Origin: Bradyrhizobium sp. S69
GTDB lineage: Bacteria; Pseudomonadota; Alphaproteobacteria; Rhizobiales; Xanthobacteraceae
Direction: 5' to 3'
Assembly (NCBI RefSeq): GCF_009766005.1
Contig: NZ_LMUK01000025.1
Span: 1 to 64,000, forward strand
Length of the DNA: 64,000 bases
Under the pieces are notes generated by a model. The model was not told the DNA's origin. It worked only from the letters and a program-made list of their open reading frames with translations, and searched no databases. The first letter of the stretch is position 1; each line of letters begins with the position of its first letter. The position numbers and the translations under genes were made by a program. This document shows positions 1-8,685 of this stretch, in pieces.

Positions 1-43
1 CTTCCGCTGAACCTGTATGCTCATGTGCGTTTTGCTATTTCCA

Positions 44-186
44 TTTGCACATGAGACCGCGGGTGCAGCGCGCACCCGGTCTTCCCTGCGCCCTCTCTTT
101 TTTGGGGGGCAAATGAATTTGCAAACCTCGGGCGCAGCGTGTCGCGAGAATGCGGATGCGCGTGTGGATCGCGTCGTTGTTTGATG
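44..186. repeat. Probable dispersed repeat segment, no real gene
   Basis: No plausible gene is seen in positions 1-345. This part has the composition and wording of intergenic repeat DNA common in Bradyrhizobium genomes, where it yields spurious arginine- and histidine-rich ORFs. It contains the local palindrome GGGTGCAGCGCGCACCC at 60-76. Assignment to a repeat family is from recall, not from a search. Confidence 0.4.
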
Positions 187-204
187 AATTCGAAAAATCC
201 ACTC

Positions 205-328
205 ACGTCGTCCCGGCCTCCGAGCCGGGACCCACGCCGAGGACTCGCGTTTTGGCAGTGATGCAGATGCCTTCTATTACAATTGACGCCGGGGGTTATG
301 GGTCCCGGCGCAAGGCCGGGACGACGAA
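205..328. repeat. Palindromic MITE-like repeat (nested inverted repeats)
   Basis: Two nested inverted repeats are visible. CGTCGTCCCGGCC at 206-218 is complementary to GGCCGGGACGACG at 314-326. GCCGGGACCCA at 224-234 is complementary to TGGGTCCCGGC at 299-309. The unit of about 120 bp has no coding content. Related GTCATTCCGGGG or GTCATGCCCGGG elements occur elsewhere in this window. Confidence 0.75.
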
Positions 329-345
329 AACTGAAAGGCCCCGTT

Positions 346-903
346 CTACCGCAATCCCTCATAGACCATCAGCCCGCGGGCGATCGCGAGTTTTCTCAGC
401 GCGCGCGGCACCAGGCGCTGCGGCGGGTGGGCGAGATAGCGCCACGAGGTCAGCTTGAAATCGCGCAACGCCTGTTGCGCGTCGCCGAACGGCGCCAGCA
501 ATCCGGTCAGGCTGACCGGGGCATGGGCGCGCGGGTTAAACGGCAGCAGCAGCAATTCCAGATGCGCCGGCGTGCCGTCCTGCGTGGTCGCGGTGATGCC
601 GGCAACCGCGCCGAGCAGTTCCTCGGCTACCACTGCGATGATCTCCTCGATATCGCGGCGGGTGTCCGGCGTGAACAACGCCGAAAAGCTCTTATCTTTG
701 AGGTCGCGGCCGAGCAGGGCGCAGACCCGCGTTCCCGCCACGCGGAACGGGTAGCCGCCCTCGGCCTCATAGGAGAGCACAAAAATGTCGCCGAGCAACT
801 CGCGCACCGCGCCGGGCTCGATCTCGCTGCGGTCGGGCGCCCGCGCCTCGCCACGGCGCTCGTCCCAATAGGCGAAAAATGCGCGGTTCGAAGGATGCTT
901 CAT
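346..903 (-). CDS. PAS_5-type PAS domain protein
   Basis: A 185-residue soluble protein that matches, by recall, the single-domain PAS_5 family found in several copies in Rhizobiales. The fold begins at the N-terminal FFAYWDERRG segment and runs through a hydrophobic ligand-pocket core (FRVAGTRVCALLGRDL) to about residue 150. There is no output domain, signal peptide or membrane segment. The ATG at 903 is the natural start. The upstream 500 bp hold a CtrA-like box and a candidate small RNA read the other way. Members are usually annotated as sensory or regulatory proteins of unknown partner, and I cannot assign a signal. Confidence 0.8.
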   Translation of the reverse strand: MKHPSNRAFFAYWDERRGEARAPDRSEIEPGAVRELLGDIFVLSYEAEGGYPFRVAGTRVCALLGRDLKDKSFSALFTPDTRRDIEEIIAVVAEELLGAVAGITATTQDGTPAHLELLLLPFNPRAHAPVSLTGLLAPFGDAQQALRDFKLTSWRYLAHPPQRLVPRALRKLAIARGLMVYEGLR

Positions 904-1050
904 GGTCTGGTCTGCCCCGGCGGTGGGTCCGGCGGGACATTTCTGTCCTGCTTTCGCGCATCCGCTTTGCCGTGTCTGTTGTGCAGGGCAGACGGTGCAG
1001 CGTCTATGCCAGCGCGCGAGTTAGGCCCGTTTCACAGGCCTTTCCTCGCG

Positions 1051-1065
1051 TTAACGTTAAATTAA
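1051..1065 (+). promoter_or_regulatory. CtrA-like box
   Basis: TTAACGTTAAATTAA fits TTAA-N7-TTAA, the binding site of the cell-cycle regulator CtrA. It lies between the divergent PAS_5 gene and the candidate small RNA, so it could act on either. It is AT-rich in a GC-rich region, and the match alone does not prove use. Confidence 0.5.
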
Positions 1066-1106
1066 CTATGGACTTGCCGGGATGCGCGAAGTGGTAGATT
1101 GCTACG

Positions 1107-1268
1107 CCTATCGCCGCGCTGGTCTTCTCCAGGGCCATCGCGGAACACAGGGTTGGTTCAAACAGTTTGGTCATCGCGCGGGGAGGGGTGGGGATGTCGC
1201 CCGGTTAGCCCAACGCGAGAAGACACGGACGGAAAAGGCAGGGCGTCTCAGCGCTCTGCCTTTTTGTT
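1107..1268 (+). ncRNA. Candidate structured small RNA
   Basis: No convincing ORF exists here, yet the stretch ends in a strong intrinsic terminator (1233-1268), so something upstream is transcribed. GTCTTCTC at 1122-1129 can pair with GAGAAGAC at 1217-1224, and GGGC at 1132-1135 with GCCC at 1208-1211. Together these give an interrupted long-range stem closing an internal region. A weak promoter-like TTGCCG (1074-1079) and TAGATT (1095-1100) would start it near 1107 and give about 160 nt. That is the size of 6S-like RNAs, but I do not recognise a named family. The 5' end is a guess. Confidence 0.45.
1233..1268 (+). terminator. Rho-independent terminator
   Basis: AAAAGGCAGGGCG pairs with CGCTCTGCCTTTT (one G-T wobble) across a short loop and is followed by TTTTTGTTT. 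It is the strongest terminator in the first 40 kb and sits downstream of a non-coding stretch. Confidence 0.85.
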
Positions 1269-1399
1269 TGGGCGGTGTCGGTCTCGTTCGGTGCCCGACC
1301 GCTGTCGCGGACGCGGCGCTGCGCTCTTGCGCTGCAGCAGCAAGCCGCTTATTGGGGCGCCATCGCTCATCAGAGCCGTGGCTTAAGGTCTTCGATCCC

Positions 1400-2218
1400 T
1401 TGGAATTTCCCCCGGACTCTCCGCCAGAGGCTTTCACCCCGGTTGAACCGCCGCAGGCTCGGCGCGAGCCGATCCTGACCTTGCCCGGCGCGCTGACCGC
1501 CTATGTGGTGCTGCTGGCGGTCATTCACGTCGTGCGGTTGCTGCTGCCGTTCGACACCGACGACCTCGTCGTCGAGATGTTCGGCTTCATCCCGAAACGC
1601 TACGATTCGACGCTGTTGGACGTCACCTTCCCCGGCGGCGCCGGCGCCAAGGTCTGGAGCTTTGTCAGCTATTCGCTGCTGCACGCCAATTTCACCCATA
1701 TCGGCTTCAACGTGCTGTGGCTGTTGCCGTTCGGCAGCGCGCTGGCGCGGCGGTTTGGCGCGGCCAGGTTCTTCCTGTTCATGGCGGTGACGGCGGCGGC
1801 GGGCGCGCTGGCGCATCTCGTCAGCCATGAACACGCGGTCGCGCCGATGATCGGCGCCTCGGCATCGGTATCCGGCGCCATGGCGGCGGCGATCCGGTTT
1901 GCGTTTGTGCAGGGCAGTTTCCTGTCGTTCAGCCGCGGCGACGCCGATGCCGCAGCACGGGTGCCGGCACTGTCGCTGCTCAATGCCTTGCGCAACCGCC
2001 GCGTGCTGGGTTTCCTCGCGGTCTGGTTCGGCCTCAACATCATCTTCGGCATCGGATCGATCGCGATCGGCGGCACCGAGGGCGTCAGCATCGCCTGGCA
2101 GGCGCATATCGGCGGATTTCTAGCCGGGCTGATGTTGTTTTCGCTGTTCGATCCGGTGCCGCGGGCCTCCGACGATGCTGCGCCTGCGTCGTCGCCGGAC
2201 GCCTCGAACCAGGGATGA
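1400..2218 (+). CDS. Rhomboid family intramembrane serine protease
   Basis: An integral membrane protein of about 272 residues with six or seven hydrophobic segments. It shows rhomboid hallmarks: the HANFTHIGFN segment, a nucleophile region with IGASASVSG (Ser about residue 154), and the last-helix histidine in AWQAHIGGF (about residue 236). The family cleaves membrane proteins within the bilayer. The usual GxSG is GASA here, so the glycine after the serine is replaced. No ATG precedes the first membrane helix. I chose TTG at 1400, 11 nt after TAAGG; TTG at 1352 is an alternative. Reading back to 1082 would run through the small-RNA terminator and is unlikely. Confidence 0.75.
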   Translation: MEFPPDSPPEAFTPVEPPQARREPILTLPGALTAYVVLLAVIHVVRLLLPFDTDDLVVEMFGFIPKRYDSTLLDVTFPGGAGAKVWSFVSYSLLHANFTHIGFNVLWLLPFGSALARRFGAARFFLFMAVTAAAGALAHLVSHEHAVAPMIGASASVSGAMAAAIRFAFVQGSFLSFSRGDADAAARVPALSLLNALRNRRVLGFLAVWFGLNIIFGIGSIAIGGTEGVSIAWQAHIGGFLAGLMLFSLFDPVPRASDDAAPASSPDASNQG

Positions 2219-2427
2219 TCGTAAGCTTGCGGCGCGGGGCGATTTCATTCATCATCGCAGCCGTGACGAAGGCAGGGCTATCAGGCCCGCGAGCGTGCTT
2301 GATAGCCGCAATTGCCACGAGCTTTGGCAAAAAAACTGCGCCCGAACGAAACCGGCGCGAAACTGTTGACTCAACGTGAAAAAAGATTGCGCTCGTCAAG
2401 GGCGCGTTCGGCTTCAAGGAGGCGACA

Positions 2428-2856
2428 ATGACGGTACGTGCAATTCTCGATTCCAAAGGCCACCAGATCCAGAGCGTCCAGCCGGACGCCAAGCTCTCGG
2501 CCGCGATCAAGCTACTTGGCGAAAAGAAAATCGGCGCCGTGCTGGTGATGGAGCGCGGCCGCATCGAAGGCATCCTGTCGGAACGCGATATCGTGCGCGT
2601 GCTCGGCGAACGCGGTGCTGCGGTGCTCGACGAACCGGTCAGCGCGGTGATGACGCGCAAGGTCATCAGCTGCAAGCCGTCGGATACGGTCGGCGCGATC
2701 ATGGAGATGATGACGTCGGGCAAATTCAGGCATCTGCCTGTCGTCGATGACAGCAGGGTGGTCGGCCTGATTTCCATTGGCGACATCGTCAAATGGCGGG
2801 TCAGGGAATACGAAAACGAACAGGAAGCCTTGCGGGATTATATCAAGACCGCCTGA
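2428..2856 (+). CDS. CBS-domain pair protein
   Basis: A 142-residue cytosolic protein made of two CBS domains: roughly residues 8-65 with the GILSERDIVRVLGERG motif, and 75-135 with LPVVDDSRVVGLISIGDI. CBS pairs bind adenine nucleotides and act as energy sensors. Stand-alone pairs of this kind are common in alphaproteobacteria, but their targets are unknown. AAGGAGG seven to nine bases before the ATG fixes the start. The convergent patatin-like gene ends 15 bp downstream. Confidence 0.88.
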   Translation: MTVRAILDSKGHQIQSVQPDAKLSAAIKLLGEKKIGAVLVMERGRIEGILSERDIVRVLGERGAAVLDEPVSAVMTRKVISCKPSDTVGAIMEMMTSGKFRHLPVVDDSRVVGLISIGDIVKWRVREYENEQEALRDYIKTA

Positions 2857-2871
2857 GCTACGCCGCCTGAG

Positions 2872-3936
2872 CTACTCCTTGGCGGTACCGGGCTTATCGA
2901 CCAAAGCCCTGTCGGCTGTGGCGCCCGGCTTGGCCGATGGCGTCACCAGGATGTCGATCGCTTCCTGGATCGACTCGATCGCGCGCTCGGCGGCGCGGAC
3001 GCCGTGCGCGATCAGATCTTCGGCGCGGTGGAAATCGAACCAGCCGATTTGTCCGACCCGGGGCGAGATCAGAAGGTCCGGCGGGTCGCCGGCCAATCGC
3101 GCACGGGTGATGCGGTCCTGCATGATGTTGAAGGCGTCGACCATGACGGTGGAGATGCCCGGACGTCCGCCGCCGCCAAAGAACTCCCGCTTCAGGGTGC
3201 GCTCGGGCGAAAAGAACTTGCCGAAACCGCGCTTCGGCGGCGTGGGATCGAGGATCTCCGGCGTCGAGACGACCGCGACCTCCGGGGCCGGTCCGTGCGA
3301 ATAGATCGTCGTCGAATGGGCAAACACGTCGCTGGAAAGATTGGCCGCGATCACGATCTCGGCGCCGAACGCGCGCGCCGCCGACACCGGCACCGGGTTC
3401 ACCAGCGCGCCATCCACCAGCCAGCGGTCACCGACCATGACGGGGGAAAATATCCCGGGCAGCGCGTAGGAGGCGCGCATGGCGTCGACGATACGGCCAT
3501 GGGTCAGCCAGATCTCGTGGCCGGTACGGACTTCGGTCGCCACGCTGGCAAATTTGGTCGAAAGGTCCTCGATCAGGGTCGCGCCCATCGCGGCTTCGAG
3601 CTGGGCTGCGAGCTTGGCGCCGCCGATCAGCCCCGAGCCGTTGAGGCGGATGTCGAGATAGCCCAGAATATTGCGCGGCTGCAGGCTGCGCGCCCATTCT
3701 TCCAGCGTATCGAGGTGCCCGGCCGCATAGGCGCCGCCGACCACGGCACCGATCGAAGTGCCGACCACGATATTGGGCACGATGCCATGGGCGATCAGGG
3801 TGCGGATGATCCCGATATGGGCAAATCCGCGCGCGGCGCCGCCGCCCAGCGCAAGGCCGATCACCGGCCGCCTGACCGCGCCCGGTCCGGCCTTGTCACG
3901 GCCGTTCTGGCCGCGCCCGATCAAATTCTCCAGCAC
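2872..3936 (-). CDS. Patatin-like phospholipase (RssA type)
   Basis: A 354-residue lipid acyl hydrolase of the bacterial patatin family. It has the glycine-rich oxyanion segment LGGGAARGFAHIG, the nucleophile elbow GTSIGA (Ser about residue 61) and the catalytic Asp in VDGALVNP (about residue 175), so the Ser-Asp dyad is intact. There is no signal peptide, suggesting a cytosolic or membrane-peripheral enzyme. I chose GTG at 3936 because AAGGAGA precedes it. A longer frame back to 4002 lacks a ribosome site. It converges on the CBS gene. Confidence 0.87.
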   Translation of the reverse strand: MLENLIGRGQNGRDKAGPGAVRRPVIGLALGGGAARGFAHIGIIRTLIAHGIVPNIVVGTSIGAVVGGAYAAGHLDTLEEWARSLQPRNILGYLDIRLNGSGLIGGAKLAAQLEAAMGATLIEDLSTKFASVATEVRTGHEIWLTHGRIVDAMRASYALPGIFSPVMVGDRWLVDGALVNPVPVSAARAFGAEIVIAANLSSDVFAHSTTIYSHGPAPEVAVVSTPEILDPTPPKRGFGKFFSPERTLKREFFGGGGRPGISTVMVDAFNIMQDRITRARLAGDPPDLLISPRVGQIGWFDFHRAEDLIAHGVRAAERAIESIQEAIDILVTPSAKPGATADRALVDKPGTAKE

Positions 3937-4123
3937 TGTCGTCTCCTTGGCAGCCAAGCCTATTCGCGAAGGCTGCAGCTTGCCAGAATCTCCCGAAAGC
4001 ATGGTTTATACTGCGGTTGTGGGCGGCCTAGGTGGCGATTGTGACTGGACCGCGACCCCCGGCCGCCATCGGGCGCGCGCGGAGGCTTGAATTTGCCGCG
4101 TTTTCAGTGAAAAGCATGGCGCT

Positions 4124-5176
4124 ATGACTCCCTGGGGTAACGGCATCGGTGGATTTGGGCGGCGCGGACGCCGGGCAGCGGCATTCGCGCTCGCGGCCAC
4201 GCTGGTTTGCCTGTTTTGCGCCCCGGCGTCGGCCCAGATGTTTACCGATCGCCCGCCGCCGATACCCCCGGCCTCGGTTCCGGAACCCGCCGGTGGAGCG
4301 ATGAGCCTGGCGCCGTCGTCCGGGCCGGCGTCGACCCCGAGCCTGCCGGCCCCATTGACGCAGCCCTCGATCGCCGCCCCCGCGCCGGTGGCGCTGCCTC
4401 CGGGGGCCTCGACCGCCGGCCAGGCGGTGCTGTCGCTGACCGCGCGTTACGGCAAGGACATGCCGGTGATCGGCAGTGGTCTGGTGTGGCGGGTGTTTTC
4501 GGATCGGCCGGACGAGACCGGCACGTTCAAATTGATCCGCGAGGATCACGGCGCCACGCCGAACATCGTGCTGCCGCCGGGCGGCTATGTGGTCCACGTT
4601 GCGCTCGGCCTCGTCAGCGCGGTGCGGCCGGTCACGCTGAAATCGGAAACTGTCCGCGAGGCTTTCGTGCTGCCGGCCGGCGGCCTGCGCATCGAAGGCC
4701 GGGTCGGCACCTCAAAGATTCCGCAGAACCAGATCTCGTTCGCGATCTTCAAGGGCAGCCAGTTCGAAACCTCCGAGCGCGCTGCGCTGCTGCCGAGCGT
4801 GGCACCCGGCGACGTCGCGCTGCTGCCGGAAGGCACCTACTACATCGTTTCCAACTACGGCGACGCCAATTCGGTGGTGCGTTCCGACATTCGCGTGCAG
4901 GCCGGCAAACTGACCGACGTGATCATCACCCACCGCGCCGCTGTGATCACGCTGAAGCTGGTCAGCGACAAAGGCGGCGAGGCCTTGGCCAACACCGCAT
5001 GGTCGGTGATCACGCCGGGCGGCGACGTCATCAAGGAATCGATCGGCGCGTTCCCGCGCGTCGTGCTGTCCGAGGGTGAATATCGCGCGATCGCCAAGAA
5101 CGAAGGCAAGGTGTTCGAGCGCCCCTTCAACGTCGTCAACGGCGTCGACGGCGAAGTCGAAGTCGTCGCGCGCTAA
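4124..5176 (+). CDS. Secreted protein of unknown function
   Basis: A 350-residue protein whose twin-arginine-containing N-terminus (RRGRRAAAF) leads into a hydrophobic stretch and an APASA-Q cleavage site near residue 38. A proline- and alanine-rich linker follows to about residue 100. The rest is predicted beta-rich, with repeated patterns around YVVHVALG, YYIVSNYG and YRAIAKNEG that look like three related immunoglobulin- or carboxypeptidase-regulatory-like units. I recognise no catalytic motif. The ATG at 4124 is the only reasonable start, though its Shine-Dalgarno is weak. It diverges from the patatin gene. Confidence 0.75.
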   Translation: MTPWGNGIGGFGRRGRRAAAFALAATLVCLFCAPASAQMFTDRPPPIPPASVPEPAGGAMSLAPSSGPASTPSLPAPLTQPSIAAPAPVALPPGASTAGQAVLSLTARYGKDMPVIGSGLVWRVFSDRPDETGTFKLIREDHGATPNIVLPPGGYVVHVALGLVSAVRPVTLKSETVREAFVLPAGGLRIEGRVGTSKIPQNQISFAIFKGSQFETSERAALLPSVAPGDVALLPEGTYYIVSNYGDANSVVRSDIRVQAGKLTDVIITHRAAVITLKLVSDKGGEALANTAWSVITPGGDVIKESIGAFPRVVLSEGEYRAIAKNEGKVFERPFNVVNGVDGEVEVVAR

Positions 5177-5357
5177 CGCAAAGACCGCGCCGACAAAACC
5201 TTGCCGCTGTCATAGTCGCTAATGGGTGCTAACCATCGGAGCACTTAAAACTGTCATAATCGACGGTTTGCAAATACCACCCCGGAATTTTTACAACGCA
5301 TTAAGCCGCCCTGCATTGGATGTGGCGGGAACGACGCTGTTGCGTTGCGGGGAAGTG

Positions 5358-7835
5358 ATGACTGTTGCTGCTAAAAAGAAATCCGAAAAAATCGACGCGA
5401 CAATGTTCGACGACGTCCCGGTCCTGCGGCGCAAATGGCAAGCCGCGTTGCGGCCGGGCGAAAAACTGCCGCGCTACGAAGACGTGATGCTGGGAAGCCT
5501 CGGCCGGCTTGCCGATCATATCGTCCTGATGAAGGGCAACGACAGCGGCACGCTGGAGGTGTCGCGCACCGGCCGCTACGTCCAGAAATGGCTCGACGAT
5601 GAGCGCTGGGACATTCCGCTGACCGCGCTGTCGCCGGATTGCGCGACCGCGCTCGGCGAGGCCGCGGCCAGCGCGCTGGCGAACAGCCAGCCTTATCTCG
5701 CGGTGGCGCATTGCGTTCGCGATGGGCTGGTGCGGACCTACGACATTCTGGCACTGCCGACTTATTCGCGCTGGGGCGGGACCCTGATCGGCACCTATGT
5801 CAACGAGCGAGGCTCGCAATATAATCTGCTCGACACGATTTTTTCCGCGACCCACGAGGGCGTGCTGTCGCTGGCAACGCTTCGCGATGCGCTCGGCCGG
5901 CCATTCGACTTTCAGATCGTTCACCTCAATCAGGGCGCGTCACGGCTGCTCAAGCTGCCGTCGGCCGATCTGATGTGGCGGCGGCTCAGCGCCGGCGGCA
6001 ACGTGCTGTGCTCGACGGAAATCGTTCAGCGTCTGCTCGACATCGTCAACAACGGCAATGGCGGCCAGTTCGAGATCGACAGTGACGATCGTAACCTGAA
6101 GCTCGGCGTCACCGCGTTCGGCGACATGCTGTCGCTGACGGTCTCCGACATCACCGATCTGAAACGCCGCGAATCCTCGTTTCGTCTGCTGTTCGACAAT
6201 AACCCGATGCCGATGTGGGTATTCGATGCCCACACCATGGAATTCCTCAGCGTCAACGACTCGGCCGTGCAGCATTACGGATACAGCCGGGCGGACTTCC
6301 TGCGCATGACGCTGCGGCAGATCTGGCCACAAGACGAATGGGCGATGCACGGCGAGGCGTTGCAGGAGATCGGCGACGTCTACCATTCCAGCCGCGACTG
6401 GCGGAATCTCAAGGCGGACGGCAGCGAAATCCATGTGCTGACATTCGGCCGGCGCGTCGCATTCGACGGCCGCGACGGTTATCTCGTGGCCATCGTCGAC
6501 ATCACGGAGCGACGCAAGGCCGAGGCCCGGATCGCGCACATGGCGCATCATGACGGCCTGACCAATCTGCCGAACCGCGATTTCTATCAGGATCGCCTTC
6601 GCCAGGCGCTGGAGCGCAACCAGGCCGGCGACAAGCGCGTGGCGGTCCTGTGCGTCGATCTCGACTTGTTCAAGAACGTCAACGATGCGTTCGGCCATCC
6701 GATGGGCGATCGCCTGTTGAAGGCGGTGGCCGAGCGGCTCAGAAGTGCGGTTCGCGGCGATAATCTGGTGGCGAGGCTTGGCGGCGACGAATTCGCGATC
6801 GTGCTCGCGGCCGACGTCTCGCCAAACGAGGCGAGCGACTTTTCGGATCGCCTGATCCGGACGTTGAGCGCGCACTACGACATCGACGGCAGTGAGCTTG
6901 TGGTGGGCGCCAGCATCGGCATCGCGTTGTCGCCCGGCGATGGCGACACCTGCGAGGAACTGATGCGCAACGCCGATATGGCGCTGTACCGGGCGAAGTC
7001 GGATGGCGGCGGTGTTCACCGCTTCTTCGAACGCGAGATGGACCGGCAGGCCCAAAAGCGCCGCGATATGGAGCGCGATCTGCGCAGCGCTTTCGCCAAT
7101 GGCGAGTTCGAGCTTCACTACCAGCCGCTGGTGGACATCGCCGCCGACCAGATCAACGGCTTCGAATCGCTGTTGCGCTGGCGGCATCCGGACAAGGGCA
7201 TGATCTCGCCGGCCGAATTCATCCCGGTCGCCGAGGATATCGGTTTGATTGTGCCACTCGGCGAATGGGTGTTACGGGAGGCCTGCTCGGAGGCGGCGAA
7301 ATGGCCCGCCGACATCAAGATCGCCGTCAATCTATCGCCGGTACAGTTTCGCAGCCGCAACCTGGTTCAGGCGGTGATCTCGGCGCTGGCGCATTCGGGG
7401 CTGTCGCCGTTGCGGCTCGAGCTCGAAATCACCGAGTCGGTCTTCCTGGCGGAGACCGAGGCCAATCTTGCGATCCTGCATCAGTTGCGCCAACTCGGCG
7501 TCAGCATTTCGATGGACGATTTCGGCACCGGCTATTCCAGCCTCAGCTATCTTCGCAGCTTCCCGTTCGACAAGATCAAGATCGATCGTTCGTTCGTGAA
7601 GGATCTGGCGGAGCGCTCCGACTGCGTGGCGATCGTGCGGGCGATTTCCAGCCTCGGGCGCAGCCTGAACATTACGACCACGGCCGAAGGTGTCGAGACC
7701 ATGGACCAGCTCGACTGGTTGCGCGCCGAAGGCTGCAACCAGGTGCAGGGCTTTCTGTTCAGCGCGGCGCGACCCGCGGCCGAGATCGAACAACTGTTGT
7801 TCAAGTTCGGCCGCCGCGCGTCTCAGGCCGCGTGA
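5358..7835 (+). CDS. PAS-GGDEF-EAL cyclic-di-GMP protein
   Basis: An 825-residue cytosolic protein. The N-terminal third holds two PAS-like sensor regions; the second, around residues 280-380, has NNPMPMWVFDA. The diguanylate cyclase domain has an intact RLGGDEF (GGDEF at 475-479). The phosphodiesterase domain carries ESLLRW in place of EALLRW (about residue 603) and DDFGTGYSSLSYL, which is compatible with activity. The inhibitory I-site before GGDEF reads RGDN rather than RxxD, so product inhibition may be lost. I chose ATG at 5358 after GGGGAAG; a GTG at 5226 would add 44 poorly conserved-looking residues. Confidence 0.9.
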   Translation: MTVAAKKKSEKIDATMFDDVPVLRRKWQAALRPGEKLPRYEDVMLGSLGRLADHIVLMKGNDSGTLEVSRTGRYVQKWLDDERWDIPLTALSPDCATALGEAAASALANSQPYLAVAHCVRDGLVRTYDILALPTYSRWGGTLIGTYVNERGSQYNLLDTIFSATHEGVLSLATLRDALGRPFDFQIVHLNQGASRLLKLPSADLMWRRLSAGGNVLCSTEIVQRLLDIVNNGNGGQFEIDSDDRNLKLGVTAFGDMLSLTVSDITDLKRRESSFRLLFDNNPMPMWVFDAHTMEFLSVNDSAVQHYGYSRADFLRMTLRQIWPQDEWAMHGEALQEIGDVYHSSRDWRNLKADGSEIHVLTFGRRVAFDGRDGYLVAIVDITERRKAEARIAHMAHHDGLTNLPNRDFYQDRLRQALERNQAGDKRVAVLCVDLDLFKNVNDAFGHPMGDRLLKAVAERLRSAVRGDNLVARLGGDEFAIVLAADVSPNEASDFSDRLIRTLSAHYDIDGSELVVGASIGIALSPGDGDTCEELMRNADMALYRAKSDGGGVHRFFEREMDRQAQKRRDMERDLRSAFANGEFELHYQPLVDIAADQINGFESLLRWRHPDKGMISPAEFIPVAEDIGLIVPLGEWVLREACSEAAKWPADIKIAVNLSPVQFRSRNLVQAVISALAHSGLSPLRLELEITESVFLAETEANLAILHQLRQLGVSISMDDFGTGYSSLSYLRSFPFDKIKIDRSFVKDLAERSDCVAIVRAISSLGRSLNITTTAEGVETMDQLDWLRAEGCNQVQGFLFSAARPAAEIEQLLFKFGRRASQAA

Positions 7836-7847
7836 GGCAATTGAACT

Positions 7848-7959
7848 TGTCATGCCCGGGCAGAAGCGCGTCTTCGCGCTAGATGACCCGGGCATCCATC
7901 AAGCTTCGCAAGATGCCAGTTCAAAACGATGGATTGCCGGATCAAGTCCGGCAATGACA
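7848..7959. repeat. REP-like palindromic repeat pair
   Basis: GCCCGGGCA-type arms enclose a GCGCGTCTTCGCGC hairpin. They are followed by TTGCCGG-ATCAAGT-CCGGCAA, and the unit is bounded by GTCAT and ATGACA. Such elements are dispersed widely in Bradyrhizobium intergenic DNA. It separates the GGDEF-EAL gene from the convergent nitroreductase gene. Confidence 0.75.
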
Positions 7960-7965
7960 ACCTTC

Positions 7966-8547
7966 CTAGAACCGCGTCACGATCTCGGCCAGCGCTGGGC
8001 GCGGCCGGTCTTCGTTAGGCTTGGTGACCGTGCCGATGTGGATGAAGCCCGCCAGCTTTTCATCCGGCTTCAACCCAAGTCCTTCGAGGACGTCGCGGTC
8101 GAACGCGAACCAGCCGCTCAGCCAGTTGGCGCCGTAGCCGAGCGCGGTCGCTGCGGTGACGATATTCATCGCGCTCGCGCCGGCCGATAATTCCTGTTCC
8201 CACGGCGGCACTTTGGGGTGCGGCTTGGTAAAGCTGACCACCGCGATCACCAGTGGCGCGTCCATCAGCCGGCGCTTCTCGATCTCGATCTCGGCCACTG
8301 GCGCTGCCGGATTTTTCCGCGCGAAGACCTTGGCAATGACGTCGCCGGCGCGGGCGCGGGCCTCGCCCTCGAACACGATGAAACGCCATGGCGTCAGCTT
8401 GCCGTGGTCCGGCACCCGCGCGCCGATGGTGAGGATGGTATCGAGTTCGGCCGGCGAGGGGCCGGGACCGCTCATTTCGCGCGGCTTTACCGAGCGGCGA
8501 AGTTTCAGGAGTTCAAGGGCATCGGGCACTATGGTATCCTTCGGCAC
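7966..8547 (-). CDS. Nitroreductase family protein (YdjA-like)
   Basis: A 193-residue FMN-dependent oxidoreductase. The N-terminal LLKLRRSVKPR supplies the usual FMN phosphate-binding arginines. ARVPDHGKLTPWRFIV and GYGANWLSGW match the YdjA/TdsD-like branch of nitroreductases. Length fits the compact subfamily. It is expected to be a homodimer using NAD(P)H, with an unknown natural substrate. It is monocistronic here, with a repeat on one side and a degraded toxin-antitoxin remnant on the other. Confidence 0.88.
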   Translation of the reverse strand: MPKDTIVPDALELLKLRRSVKPREMSGPGPSPAELDTILTIGARVPDHGKLTPWRFIVFEGEARARAGDVIAKVFARKNPAAPVAEIEIEKRRLMDAPLVIAVVSFTKPHPKVPPWEQELSAGASAMNIVTAATALGYGANWLSGWFAFDRDVLEGLGLKPDEKLAGFIHIGTVTKPNEDRPRPALAEIVTRF

Positions 8548-8685
8548 GAATTATTAGACGGTTTGCCTAACACGAAGATAGGTAAGCAACGAACACTTGG
8601 AAGTGACTTTAGATCGATTTTGAAGAGATCCGATCTGAATGGCAAATCGCCGGCGACAGTCCCGAGGACGCAAAGAGATCTAGCC

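Noticed and set aside
21..458. Arginine- and histidine-rich frames on both strands at the left edge
   Set aside because: They run through repeat DNA and palindromes, have no ribosome sites, and look like the spurious proteins this repeat family produces.
1082..1399. N-terminal extension of the rhomboid frame
   Set aside because: It would be translated through a strong terminator and an apparent structured RNA, and the extra 106 residues have no rhomboid character.
5226..5357. GTG start giving 44 more residues on the GGDEF-EAL protein
   Set aside because: GTG 5226 lies in a GTGCT/AGCAC hairpin without a ribosome site, whereas ATG 5358 has one.
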